Positions 10,223 to 18,717 of a DNA stretch of 64,000 nt are shown in pieces. The stretch lies in contig BJFY01000007.1 in NCBI GenBank assembly GCA_014190155.1, positions 1-64,000 on the forward strand, in the 5' to 3' direction. This DNA comes from Actinomycetes bacterium. Its GTDB lineage: Bacteria > Actinomycetota > Actinomycetes > Nanopelagicales > Nanopelagicaceae. Position 1 is the stretch's first letter. Each line of letters opens with the position of its first letter. Made by a program: the position numbers and the translations under genes. The notes under the pieces were generated by a model. It did no database searches. It was not told where the DNA came from and was given only the letters and a program-made list of their open reading frames with translations.

Positions 10223-10876
10223 ATGAGCGCCCCACGTAGACGGATGAGTAGCGCGGAACGCCGCTCACAATTGATTGAAGTCTCACGCGCAATTTTTGCC
10301 GAAAAAGGGGTTGAAGGTGCAACCGTTGAAGAAATCGCGGCGGCGGCCAAAGTTTCTAAGCCGGTTATTTATGAACATTTTGGTGGCAAAGAAGGGTTGT
10401 ACGCGGTCGTTGTAGATCGCGAAATGGCGGCGTTATTAACTTTAATCACCTCATCTTTAACTACAGGGCGTCCCCGGGCGCGTGCCGAACAAGCTGCGAT
10501 TGCATTTCTTACATATATTGAAACTCGCAGCGATGGATTCCAAATATTGGTGCGTGACTCAACTGTTGGCGCACAATCTGGATCCTTTGCAACTCTGATT
10601 AGCGATATCGCAAGTCAAGTAGAAAATATTTTTGTCGCTGAATTTGCCGCCCGTGGGTTCGATCCGAAGATGGCGCCGATGTACTCCCAAATGTTAGTTG
10701 GGATGGTCGCACTTACCGGGCAATGGTGGCTAGATACTCGCTGGCCCTCTCGTGATGTTGTTGCAGCCCATTTAGTTAATTTAGCTTGGAACGGATTATC
10801 TAGCTTGGAATCTAAGCCAGAAATGTCTAGCTCGAAAAAATTAAATAAAGAAAAGAAAGTTACCAAAAAGAAATAG
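10223..10876 (+). CDS. TetR-family transcriptional regulator
   Basis: Predicted one-component repressor. The N-terminal helix-turn-helix is clear at residues about 12-58 (SRAIFAEKGVEGATVEEIA, then AKVSKPVIYEHFGGKEGLY). The C-terminal half is a helical ligand-binding and dimerisation domain and the protein ends in a lysine-rich tail (KKLNKEKKVTKKK) that may add nonspecific DNA affinity. A TetR gene occupies the same place beside glmU in M. tuberculosis (Rv1019), so this is a conserved neighbour rather than an acquisition. Ligand and targets are unknown. Its stop directly abuts the convergent ispE stop with no spacer. Confidence 0.92.
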   Translation: MSAPRRRMSSAERRSQLIEVSRAIFAEKGVEGATVEEIAAAAKVSKPVIYEHFGGKEGLYAVVVDREMAALLTLITSSLTTGRPRARAEQAAIAFLTYIETRSDGFQILVRDSTVGAQSGSFATLISDIASQVENIFVAEFAARGFDPKMAPMYSQMLVGMVALTGQWWLDTRWPSRDVVAAHLVNLAWNGLSSLESKPEMSSSKKLNKEKKVTKKK

Positions 10877-11794
10877 CTAAAGCGTTTCGATTACCCGCGC
10901 TCCATTAACTGGGCCACCAACATGCAAAACATTTCCCACAACGCCGCTAGTTTTTAACGCAACAATCAAATCAAGGGAATGTTCTTCATCCTCGGCTAAG
11001 AATGCAACCGTTGGACCAGAACCCGAAACTAAACCACCTAGCGCGCCATAATCCATACCCACATCAAGAATTAATCGAAGCGCTGGACGGAGCGAACATG
11101 CTGCAGCTTGTAAATCATTGCTTAGAGTTTTACCTAGCTCATTAGCATCACCAGAGCGAAGTGCTTGCATTAACGGTTCGCTAACGCTTGGCGCAATAAT
11201 GCTCATTCCTTCGCGCAAGCGATCGCATTCGTTGTAGACAGCTGGGGTTGAAAGCCCTGAAGCAGATAGCGCTAAAACCCAGTGATAATTACCGCGAGAG
11301 AGCGCTGGCGTTATCTGGTCGCCTTTGCCAGTACCAATTGCAATCCCACCAGAAATTGCAAACGGTACATCGCTACCAATTTCGCGCCCAACCTTTTCCA
11401 TATCATCACGTTTTAAACCTAAGTTATATATGGCATCAATCCCAACAATGACGCCGGCAGCATCCGCGCTGCCGCCAGCCATGCCACCGGCAACTGGGAT
11501 ATTTTTCTTTAAGTGAATCGCTAAATCAGTAGAAACTTTATATTTCTTAGCCATCAATTCCGCAGCTTTATAAGCTAAATTATTTTGATTTACTGGAATA
11601 TGGTCAGTATTTTCACCCGAAATTTTTATTTCGATTCCAACATTTGGCGGACCACTCTTAACGGTTACATCATCAAATAGTGAAACTGCTTGAAAAACCG
11701 TCGCCACTTCATGGAATCCAGTTTTTTTAAGTGGGCCAACAGATAGTTGCAGGTTTATTTTTCCTGGGACCCTGACAACTACACCAGTATTCAT
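10877..11794 (-). CDS. ispE: 4-diphosphocytidyl-2-C-methyl-D-erythritol kinase
   Basis: GHMP kinase that phosphorylates CDP-ME in the MEP isoprenoid pathway. The 305-residue protein has the substrate motif VPGKINLQLSVG at the N-terminus, the ATP-binding glycine loop VAGGMAGGSADAAG near residue 103, and the C-terminal GSGPTVAFL motif. It is last in the run rsmI-metG-tatD-rsmA-ispE, 28 bases after rsmA, the usual actinobacterial order. No strong ribosome-binding site precedes the ATG. Confidence 0.95.
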   Translation of the reverse strand: MNTGVVVRVPGKINLQLSVGPLKKTGFHEVATVFQAVSLFDDVTVKSGPPNVGIEIKISGENTDHIPVNQNNLAYKAAELMAKKYKVSTDLAIHLKKNIPVAGGMAGGSADAAGVIVGIDAIYNLGLKRDDMEKVGREIGSDVPFAISGGIAIGTGKGDQITPALSRGNYHWVLALSASGLSTPAVYNECDRLREGMSIIAPSVSEPLMQALRSGDANELGKTLSNDLQAAACSLRPALRLILDVGMDYGALGGLVSGSGPTVAFLAEDEEHSLDLIVALKTSGVVGNVLHVGGPVNGARVIETL

Positions 11795-11822
11795 GAAACG
11801 AAAGCCTATTGGTAATCTGGAA

Positions 11823-12674
11823 TTATTTCTTTGCTAAAGCAATAGCTATTTTTAGGAAATCGTAAGTTGTCAGCGATTCACCACGGAGCGTTGGGTCTAT
11901 CCCAATTGCAGTAAGAATAGATTCGGCTTGGCTATTGCCCCCACAGAGATCTGCTAAAACTGAACGGAGCATTTTTCGGCGCTGACTGAACGCTTGGTCG
12001 ATTACTGTAAATGTTAGGTTCCGTTCGACCTCGCTGCCTAACGGCTGGTGACGATGAAATTTAATTAAACTTGAATCAACATTTGGAACTGGCCAAAATA
12101 CCGATCGAGAAATTGTGCCGCCTAGTGATAAACCAGCCCACCATGCCGCTTTCGCACTCGGGATTCCATATATTTTACTTCCAGATTTAGCGGCTAATCG
12201 CTCGGCAACTTCGGTTTGTACCATTACTACCCCGCTGGTAATGCTTGGAAACTTCGCCAAGATATGTAATAAAACTGGTACTGAAATGTTATACGGTAAG
12301 TTTGCAACTAATTTTGTTGGAATTTTGCCAAGTTCATTAACTGCGAGCGCATCTTTGTTTATTACGGTAAAAGTATCAGGAATACAATTATGCGAGCGTA
12401 AAGTATTTGGTAACTCATTAGCAAGTCGATTATCAATTTCGACCGCCACTAATTTTGCACCGGCTTGCAAAATCGCAAGCGAGAGCGAACCTAAGCCTGG
12501 GCCAATCTCCAGAACCAAATCATCTGAAGTCACGCTAGCTACCCGCACTATTTTCTGACAACTATTTCCATCAATGACAAAGTTCTGCCCCATAGATTTT
12601 GCGGGACGCAGCTCTAATCTGCTCGCAATTTCACGAATCTCGGTAGCGCCAAGTAGCGCGATCTCATTAGCCAT
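11823..12674 (-). CDS. rsmA: 16S rRNA (adenine1518-N6/adenine1519-N6)-dimethyltransferase
   Basis: RsmA/KsgA dimethylates two adjacent adenines in the 3' hairpin of 16S rRNA late in small-subunit assembly, using SAM. Seen: KSMGQNFVID near residue 27, SAM motif I LEIGPGLGS near 56, the catalytic NLPYNIS motif near 123, and a C-terminal helical domain with FSQRRKMLR. Length (283) is normal. Its ATG shares one base with the tatD stop (TAATG). In many actinobacteria rpfB sits between tatD and rsmA; here there is no room for it. Confidence 0.96.
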   Translation of the reverse strand: MANEIALLGATEIREIASRLELRPAKSMGQNFVIDGNSCQKIVRVASVTSDDLVLEIGPGLGSLSLAILQAGAKLVAVEIDNRLANELPNTLRSHNCIPDTFTVINKDALAVNELGKIPTKLVANLPYNISVPVLLHILAKFPSITSGVVMVQTEVAERLAAKSGSKIYGIPSAKAAWWAGLSLGGTISRSVFWPVPNVDSSLIKFHRHQPLGSEVERNLTFTVIDQAFSQRRKMLRSVLADLCGGNSQAESILTAIGIDPTLRGESLTTYDFLKIAIALAKK

Positions 12675-13534
12675 TACCGAAAAGCACCAAAAACTCGTTC
12701 GGAATTCGCACTTATAATTCCAGCGAGTTCGTCTGAACCTTCGCCTCGTTCGCGCGCTAGCGCTCGTAGCGTATTTGGAATCTGGGCTGGCGTATTTAGA
12801 GCACCGCGATTTGGCATCGGGGCTAAGAAAGGTGAATCAGTTTCAACTAAAATTAAATTTGCGGGTACTAATTTTACAGATTCGCGAAGCTCTGGCGCGT
12901 TTTTAAAAGTCACTGTTCCCGCAAACGATAAATAATAACCATTCTCGATACATTCGCGCGCCATTTCTGCATCCCCAGAATAGCAATGAAAAACCGTTAA
13001 TTCTGGAGCACCCTCTTCTTTTAGTACATCTAAAACTTCCCGATGGGAATCGCGATCATGAATTACCAATGCTTTTTTATGACGTTTCGCTATCTCGATA
13101 TGTCTGCGAAATGAGTATTTCTGGAGATCGCGAAGCTCTGGCGGCGTTCGAAAGAAATCCAATCCAGTTTCACCAATAGCGCGAACTCGTTCTCGTCCTG
13201 CTAATTCATCGATAATTTTTAAATCGGCTTCTAAATCTGAAACAACTGGTGCTTCGTTGGGATGAAGCGCTACTGTGGCTAAAACTGTTTCGTTCCAAAA
13301 CTCAGCACATTCAACAGACCATTTAGATTGTTCCGCTGAATAACCAACTTGAACAACTCGATCAATCCCAACGCTCTTTGCAATTGCTAATACTTCACCG
13401 ATGCGCCAATCGGTTGCGGGTTTACCTTGATCAATCAATTCCAAATGGGCATGTGAATCTACACAAGTTACTCCAAGCGGTTCTGGCAGCTTTGCGGGTG
13501 GTCGATCGATATCGCGATTGTGCCGGTCAGCCAT
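12674..13534 (-). CDS. tatD: TatD-family metal-dependent hydrolase (DNase)
   Basis: TatD proteins are TIM-barrel, metal-dependent 3'-5' exonucleases and deoxyribonucleases. Seen: the metal-binding DSHAHL (His28, His30), the conserved GETGLDFFR near residue 131, HDRDSHREVL near 165, FHCYSG near 189 and ETDSPFLAP near 240. The 286-residue length is normal with a short N-terminal extension (MADRHNRDIDRPPAK). The start overlaps the end of metG by 8 bases and the stop overlaps rsmA by 1 base, so it is embedded in a translationally coupled operon. Confidence 0.94.
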   Translation of the reverse strand: MADRHNRDIDRPPAKLPEPLGVTCVDSHAHLELIDQGKPATDWRIGEVLAIAKSVGIDRVVQVGYSAEQSKWSVECAEFWNETVLATVALHPNEAPVVSDLEADLKIIDELAGRERVRAIGETGLDFFRTPPELRDLQKYSFRRHIEIAKRHKKALVIHDRDSHREVLDVLKEEGAPELTVFHCYSGDAEMARECIENGYYLSFAGTVTFKNAPELRESVKLVPANLILVETDSPFLAPMPNRGALNTPAQIPNTLRALARERGEGSDELAGIISANSERVFGAFR

Positions 13535-15107
13535 TTGTTTCTACATCTGGTAATCGCGGGAAGAGAATTGCTCCCTTTGAAATTGTCGTGCCAGGTTTTA
13601 GTTGGCCCCAATTAGAAACTTCGCCAATCTTTTGGTCTGATAATTTTCCAAGCGTGCTTTCTGCGCCGAGTGAAACCCAAAGCGCTTCGGTAGAAATTGG
13701 CATTATCGGATGGAGCAATACAGCAAGCGCTCGTAGCGATTCAGCGGTGTTATATAACACAGCTTCTAACTCGCTACGGCGCAAATCATCTTTAGCCAAA
13801 ATCCATGGCTCTTTCTCAGTTACATAACCATTTACTCGCTTGCAAAAATCCATGATGGCGTTTATTCCACTTTGAAAATCTAAAGCACAAATTGCGTTAT
13901 CAGCAGTAACCACAGTTTTAGCTAGGGCATCTTCAAGTGTTGTTTCTTTTGCGATTGCCGGTAATACACCAGCACAATATTTTTCAACCATTGCGGCTAA
14001 ACGAGAGGCTAGATTGCCAAAATCGTTAGCTAATTCGCTGGTATATCGAGCTGACATATCTTCCCATGAGAAAGATCCATCACTGCCAAATGGAATTGCG
14101 CGTAAGAAGTAGTAACGGAATGCATCCACACCAAAATGATCAGTGATGTCACTTGGTGCGATTCCAGTTAATTTGCTTTTGCTCATTTTTTCGCCACCTA
14201 CTAAAAGCCATCCATGAGCAAAAACTTTCTTAGGCGGTTGTAGTCCTGCCGCTATCAACATAGCTGGCCAAATTACGGCGTGGAATCGGAGAATATCTTT
14301 CCCGACTAAGTGGACATCTGCGGGCCAAGTTTTTGCAAATTGTTTTCCACCAACTGAATCTGCGGGATCGCCCAATCCAACTGCAGTTGCGTAATTTAAG
14401 AGCGCATCAAACCAAACATAGACAACTTGTGATTTGTCCCAAGGAACTTGAATTCCCCAATCAAAGGTGGAACGAGATATTGATAAATCAGTTAAACCAC
14501 CTTCAAGGAATGCGATTACTTCGTTTCGGGCTGAGGTTGGCTCGCAAGTTTCAGGATGATTCTTATAGCGCTCCAAAAGCGGTGTGACAAATGCGGAGAG
14601 CTTAAAAAACCAATTAGTTTCACTTAACATTTCAACTGGTTTGGAATGAATGGGACATTTTCCTTCAATTAAATCGCCAGGTAATTTAAATTCTTCACAA
14701 CCTACGCAATAAGGGCCCTCATATTTAGCTTCATAAATGAACCCAGCTTCCATCAGTCCTTGTAAGAAACGTTGAACTCTAACTTCATGTCGTTCTTCGG
14801 TAGTTCTAATAAAATCATCATTCGCGACGTGGAGCGCTTTCCAATTTGGTATCCAGGCTTCTTTTACTAACCGATCACACCAATCTTTTGGCTTTACATT
14901 GTTGGCTTCGGCAGTGCGCATAACTTTCTGACCATGCTCATCAGTTCCGGTTAGGAACCAAACGCTTTCGCCCTTTTGTCTATGCCAACGAGTGAGTACA
15001 TCACCCGCCACCGTTGTGTAGGCATGACCGATATGTGGCGCATCGTTTACATAATAAATAGGAGTCGTTAGATAGAACGACTTTTCGGCACTGGCGGACA
15101 TTTGCAT
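13527..15107 (-). CDS. metG: Methionyl-tRNA synthetase
   Basis: Class I aminoacyl-tRNA synthetase charging tRNA-Met. Seen: the HIGH-type motif PHIGHAYTT near residue 22, TGTDEHGQK near 54, a short zinc-knuckle-like segment with CVGC and CPIH near 138-152, the KMSKS motif KMSKSK near 310, and an anticodon-binding helical domain to the end. No C-terminal tRNA-binding EMAP domain, so this is the compact 526-residue form. Seven bases separate it from rsmI upstream. The ATG at 15107 (MQMSA) or at 15101 are both possible. Confidence 0.96.
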   Translation of the reverse strand: MQMSASAEKSFYLTTPIYYVNDAPHIGHAYTTVAGDVLTRWHRQKGESVWFLTGTDEHGQKVMRTAEANNVKPKDWCDRLVKEAWIPNWKALHVANDDFIRTTEERHEVRVQRFLQGLMEAGFIYEAKYEGPYCVGCEEFKLPGDLIEGKCPIHSKPVEMLSETNWFFKLSAFVTPLLERYKNHPETCEPTSARNEVIAFLEGGLTDLSISRSTFDWGIQVPWDKSQVVYVWFDALLNYATAVGLGDPADSVGGKQFAKTWPADVHLVGKDILRFHAVIWPAMLIAAGLQPPKKVFAHGWLLVGGEKMSKSKLTGIAPSDITDHFGVDAFRYYFLRAIPFGSDGSFSWEDMSARYTSELANDFGNLASRLAAMVEKYCAGVLPAIAKETTLEDALAKTVVTADNAICALDFQSGINAIMDFCKRVNGYVTEKEPWILAKDDLRRSELEAVLYNTAESLRALAVLLHPIMPISTEALWVSLGAESTLGKLSDQKIGEVSNWGQLKPGTTISKGAILFPRLPDVETNG

Positions 15108-15114
15108 ATTCTAA

Positions 15115-15957
15115 TCAGGATTCGTTTTTAAATTTCACCATCAGGTCAAAAACTTCGCGCTTGGGTAGATGTAACTCTTGTGCGACTGCTTGAATTGCGG
15201 ATTTTCGCGGCTCACCCGCACTCTCTTTCGCTAAAACTTTTGCAATAATCTCAGCTGGGACAAATTCTCGGCTACTTGGATTAAATCCAGCGATTACCAA
15301 TGTAATTTCACCAAGTATTTCTTTTGCACTTGCCCATACAATTAATCGGTCAAGTTTTCCACGAACTATTTCTTCATAAGTTTTGGTAAGTTCGCGACAA
15401 ATAACGGCATCGCGATCACTACCTAACGCACCTGCTGCTGCAATTAAAGATTCGTGTAATCGATGTGGTGCCTCAAAAAACACAATGGTTCGCTCTTCTT
15501 CCGCAAGTTTCTGAAACCAAGTATCTCGAGCGCCAGATGTCCGCGGTGCAAAGCCTTCAAAACAGAAACGATCCGTCGGTAGCCCAGAAATAGCTAACGC
15601 AGTTAAAACAGCGCTTGGTCCTGGCAAAACTTTTATACTTATTTCGTTATCAATTGCGACTCGGACCAACCTGTATCCGGGGTCGCTTACGCTTGGCATA
15701 CCAGCATCTGTAACTACTAAAATATCTATTCCACTTTTTAATATTTCAAGTAACTCAACAACACGCTCGCTTTCATTTCCTTCAAAAAATGAAATTACCC
15801 GTGCAGTATGAGTGATTCCCAAGTCTTTACATAGCCGTGAAAGTTTTCGGGAATCTTCAGCAGCAATTACTCGAGCAGAAAGTAGCGCTTCGATTAATCT
15901 TTTAGAAGCATCTCCAGGATTTCCCAACGGGACTGCTGCCAAAATCAGGTGCGCCAT
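15115..15957 (-). CDS. rsmI: 16S rRNA (cytidine1402-2'-O)-methyltransferase
   Basis: RsmI uses SAM to 2'-O-methylate C1402 in the ribosomal P site. The 280-residue protein shows the family motifs: LGNPGDAS near residue 11, the AAEDSRKLSRL motif near 34, TDAGMPSVSDPGY near 84 and PGPSAVLTAL near 112. First gene of the run rsmI-metG-tatD-rsmA-ispE. Its start codon is only 14 bases from that of the divergent mannosyltransferase gene, so the two promoters must overlap. Confidence 0.95.
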   Translation of the reverse strand: MAHLILAAVPLGNPGDASKRLIEALLSARVIAAEDSRKLSRLCKDLGITHTARVISFFEGNESERVVELLEILKSGIDILVVTDAGMPSVSDPGYRLVRVAIDNEISIKVLPGPSAVLTALAISGLPTDRFCFEGFAPRTSGARDTWFQKLAEEERTIVFFEAPHRLHESLIAAAGALGSDRDAVICRELTKTYEEIVRGKLDRLIVWASAKEILGEITLVIAGFNPSSREFVPAEIIAKVLAKESAGEPRKSAIQAVAQELHLPKREVFDLMVKFKNES

Positions 15958-15971
15958 GCTCTAATTGTGTC

Positions 15972-17255
15972 ATGCGAGTGCGCGAACGATTCACCTTAAT
16001 TATGATCACGCTATTTGCCGCGATAACTCGATTCTGGAATCTAGCAACGCCAAAAGGATACGTTTTCGATGAAGTTTATTATGTTGATGGCGCAAAGGAT
16101 TATTTGAAGTATGGCGTCGAAGTCGATAAAACATCGTCAGAATTTATTGTGCATCCTCCAATCGGAAAATGGATGATTTCAATCGGGATTAAATTATTTG
16201 GGGATAATGAATTTGGTTGGCGATTTATGGGTGCGCTTCTCGGCACGCTCGCTATTACCTTAATCTATTTAATCGCTAAGCAACTTTTCAATTCAATTTT
16301 CTTAGCCACAAGCGCCGCTGCTTTGATGGCGCTAGATGGGTTACACCTGGTGCTATCTCGGACGGCGCTATTAGATATTTATTTGATGTTCTTTGTTCTG
16401 TTGGCGTTTTTTACTTTTGTTATGGAAAAATATTGGTGGACGGGAATTGCGTTAGGGCTTGCGATTGGCGCGAAATGGAGCGGTATTTACTATTTAGTAA
16501 CGTTGTTAGCAATTGCGCTTTTCTTTGAGATTAAAAATAAAAATTTAAATAAAATCTCAAAACGTATCGCCCAATTATTTTTTACACCCGCGCTAATCTA
16601 TATTTTTTCATGGAGTGGTTGGTTTTTCTCAAAACGCGGATGGGATCGACAATGGGCTGATGAACGCGGCGGATTGTTTTCATTTATTCCAACATCAATA
16701 CGTTCACTCTGGCACTATCACGCCGAGATGTTAAATTTTCATACTGGATTAATCGAAGCACATTCATATTCAGCAAACCCATGGAGTTGGTTAATTCTTG
16801 GACGACCAACATCTTTCTATTACCAATCGCCAAAAACTTGTGGAAGTTCAACATGTGCCCAAGAAGTTGTCGCACTTGGCACGCCCTTGCTTTGGTGGCT
16901 CGGCACTGCTGCGTTATTTGTAACTTTTGGATATTTTGTTAGCCGTCGTGAAAAATTAACTGGGCTAATATTGGCTGGCATAGCAGCCGGTTATTTACCT
17001 TGGTTCTTCTTTCAAAAACGAACCGTATTTTCGTTTTATGCAGTGGTCTTTGAACCCTTTATAATTTTGGCTCTCATATACTGCTTTTCCAAGCTATTAG
17101 AAGATCCTCTAACTTATAAGGCTAGAAAATCAGCTTTAATTGCGCTCCATGTTGCAATCGCACTTTGCTTTCTCTATTTCTTTCCATTATTTGTAGCAAC
17201 AATTACTACTTATGACGATTGGCACGCCAGAATGTGGTTTAACAGCTGGATTTAA
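15972..17255 (+). CDS. pmt: Dolichyl-phosphate-mannose-protein mannosyltransferase (GT39)
   Basis: Polytopic membrane enzyme that transfers mannose from polyprenyl-phosphate-mannose to Ser/Thr of exported proteins (actinobacterial PMT). Seen: YVFDEVYYVDGAKDY near residue 31, with the catalytic Asp-Glu, then VHPPIGKW near 61, many hydrophobic segments, and the family-typical C-terminus ending RMWFNSWI. At 427 residues it is shorter than the roughly 500 usual in mycobacteria, although both ends are intact, so internal loops are reduced. In M. tuberculosis pmt (Rv1002c) is also next to rsmI (Rv1003). Confidence 0.92.
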   Translation: MRVRERFTLIMITLFAAITRFWNLATPKGYVFDEVYYVDGAKDYLKYGVEVDKTSSEFIVHPPIGKWMISIGIKLFGDNEFGWRFMGALLGTLAITLIYLIAKQLFNSIFLATSAAALMALDGLHLVLSRTALLDIYLMFFVLLAFFTFVMEKYWWTGIALGLAIGAKWSGIYYLVTLLAIALFFEIKNKNLNKISKRIAQLFFTPALIYIFSWSGWFFSKRGWDRQWADERGGLFSFIPTSIRSLWHYHAEMLNFHTGLIEAHSYSANPWSWLILGRPTSFYYQSPKTCGSSTCAQEVVALGTPLLWWLGTAALFVTFGYFVSRREKLTGLILAGIAAGYLPWFFFQKRTVFSFYAVVFEPFIILALIYCFSKLLEDPLTYKARKSALIALHVAIALCFLYFFPLFVATITTYDDWHARMWFNSWI

Positions 17256-17261
17256 ATATTT

Positions 17262-18071
17262 TTATTCGTTGGCAGCCCGGTTCGCACGTAGCGCTTCCGC
17301 TGCTTGATCAGCAAGTTCTTGATCGAATATTTGATCTCTTGTAGGTGCTACTGCATCTAGTGCTGCACGTAATTTTTCTTGCTCTTCGCTCCATGCACCT
17401 GGAATTGTTAAATCAATAATACGTTTCGGAGTGATTGCTTTAGGTGCACTGACGTAAGTTGGAAGCGGCACGTTCTGTGGTTCCCAAGTTTCTCGGGTTT
17501 GGGAACTTCCTTTAGGTAGCAAAGTTATTCCAGAAAGCTCTTGCGAAATCTTTTCAACCCGATCTGCCAACGGGATCCATTCATCGCTAATTTCATATTT
17601 AGAAGTATCTTGAATTCTACGCTCGACGGTAATTTTTGAATTATTTATTAATTCTGCATAATTTGTTGATGATGGTGAATCTGAGTTATTAGAAATAATT
17701 CTTTGAGTACGAGCCGCGTGAGTAAGTGCAGATATTTGATGGCGTACATGTACCACAAATAAAATTAGGCCAGAGATTGGTAATAAGATTGCAATTGGAG
17801 ATAACAATTTAAATACGGCGAGAATTCCACTAATTAGCAGAAGCGTTGATAGCGATGTAAATGAAATTCTACGCATTAAAAGTTGGTGTTCATTTTCCAT
17901 GGCAAGTTCTACTTCAGTTGGAACTCCAGAACTCTGAGCCACTGCTGCCATGCTATTTTTAAATCGTTCAACAGATTTACCGGATACTTCTTCGTGGTTT
18001 GAAACCCATCTCGGCAGAAAATAGGAAATCCACATCCCGACGATGATTAGATAGATTAAACCGGAACCCAT
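17262..18071 (-). CDS. sepX: SepX/GlpR-like divisome membrane protein
   Basis: 269-residue membrane protein with an N-terminal transmembrane helix (residues about 3-20, GLIYLIIVGMWISYFLP) followed by RWVSN and a SVERFKNSMAAV motif, then two close transmembrane helices near 72-115 and a long polar C-terminal cytoplasmic region. That layout and its place two genes from glp match the actinobacterial membrane receptor called SepX in Streptomyces and GlpR in Corynebacterium, which binds Glp and helps position FtsZ. The identification rests on motif and synteny, so it is an inference. It converges on the mannosyltransferase gene, 6 bases apart. Confidence 0.72.
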   Translation of the reverse strand: MGSGLIYLIIVGMWISYFLPRWVSNHEEVSGKSVERFKNSMAAVAQSSGVPTEVELAMENEHQLLMRRISFTSLSTLLLISGILAVFKLLSPIAILLPISGLILFVVHVRHQISALTHAARTQRIISNNSDSPSSTNYAELINNSKITVERRIQDTSKYEISDEWIPLADRVEKISQELSGITLLPKGSSQTRETWEPQNVPLPTYVSAPKAITPKRIIDLTIPGAWSEEQEKLRAALDAVAPTRDQIFDQELADQAAEALRANRAANE

Positions 18072-18143
18072 GATGGCTAAAGATAAACTGGGAAACCGGA
18101 CTAATCGGGTATTTCGTACCTAATTTTGCCAACCTTTTTAAAT

Positions 18144-18716
18144 TTAAATTCTTGGATTCTCTGCTACAAAAGTAATGTGGTCGCGCCAGTCCCCGTCGAT
18201 ATGTAAAAAATTAGCTCTATTACCTTCTAATTTATATCCAGCTTTTTCCGCCACTTTTCGGGATGCACCATTCTCGGGGCGCAAATTAATCTCGATTCGG
18301 TGTAATTGCATTACATCAAATCCATACTTGGTAAGAGCCTTTACTGCTCTTGTAGTCAATCCTTTATTAGCCAATCTTTGATCGATCCAATAGCCAATGT
18401 GGCCACCGCGATAAGCGCCGAAAGCAATTCCGCCTAAAGTGATTTGGCCAATAAATTCTTCATCGCTCCAAATTGCTAGTGACAACGTCCGTTCCGCCCG
18501 ACCTTCACGATTATGGTGCAAGACCATTTCAAAATATGACGGCAATGCAGAATCACTTTTTTTGATTGGAGCGGTTGCTTCCCAGGGTTGCAACCATTCA
18601 CGATTAAATCGGCGGCTGGCAAGCCAAACACCGCGGTCACGAAACCTAAGTGGTCTTAGAACTAAAGTTCCATCAGTGATAACGACCGGCCATGTTGACT
18701 TTGATTTCCCGGTCAT
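18144..18716 (-). CDS. rimJ: GNAT N-acetyltransferase, RimJ/RimL family
   Basis: Acetyl-CoA-dependent N-acetyltransferase of the family that modifies N-termini of ribosomal proteins and other targets. Seen: TLVLRPLRFRD near residue 16, a central IGYWIDQRLANKG with the acetyl-CoA-binding region near 108-120, and RIEINLRPENGASRKVAEKAGY near 140, the typical RimJ/RimL C-terminal strand-helix. One base separates its ATG from the glp stop. In M. tuberculosis rimJ (Rv0995) is likewise between moeA1/glp and the membrane protein Rv0996. The specific substrate is unknown. Confidence 0.88.
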   Translation of the reverse strand: MTGKSKSTWPVVITDGTLVLRPLRFRDRGVWLASRRFNREWLQPWEATAPIKKSDSALPSYFEMVLHHNREGRAERTLSLAIWSDEEFIGQITLGGIAFGAYRGGHIGYWIDQRLANKGLTTRAVKALTKYGFDVMQLHRIEINLRPENGASRKVAEKAGYKLEGNRANFLHIDGDWRDHITFVAENPRI

Positions 18717-18717
18717 G

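Noticed and set aside
12115-12558. 147-codon open frame on the plus strand
   Set aside because: It lies entirely antisense to rsmA, has no recognisable domain and no start signal; the sense frame has all RsmA motifs.
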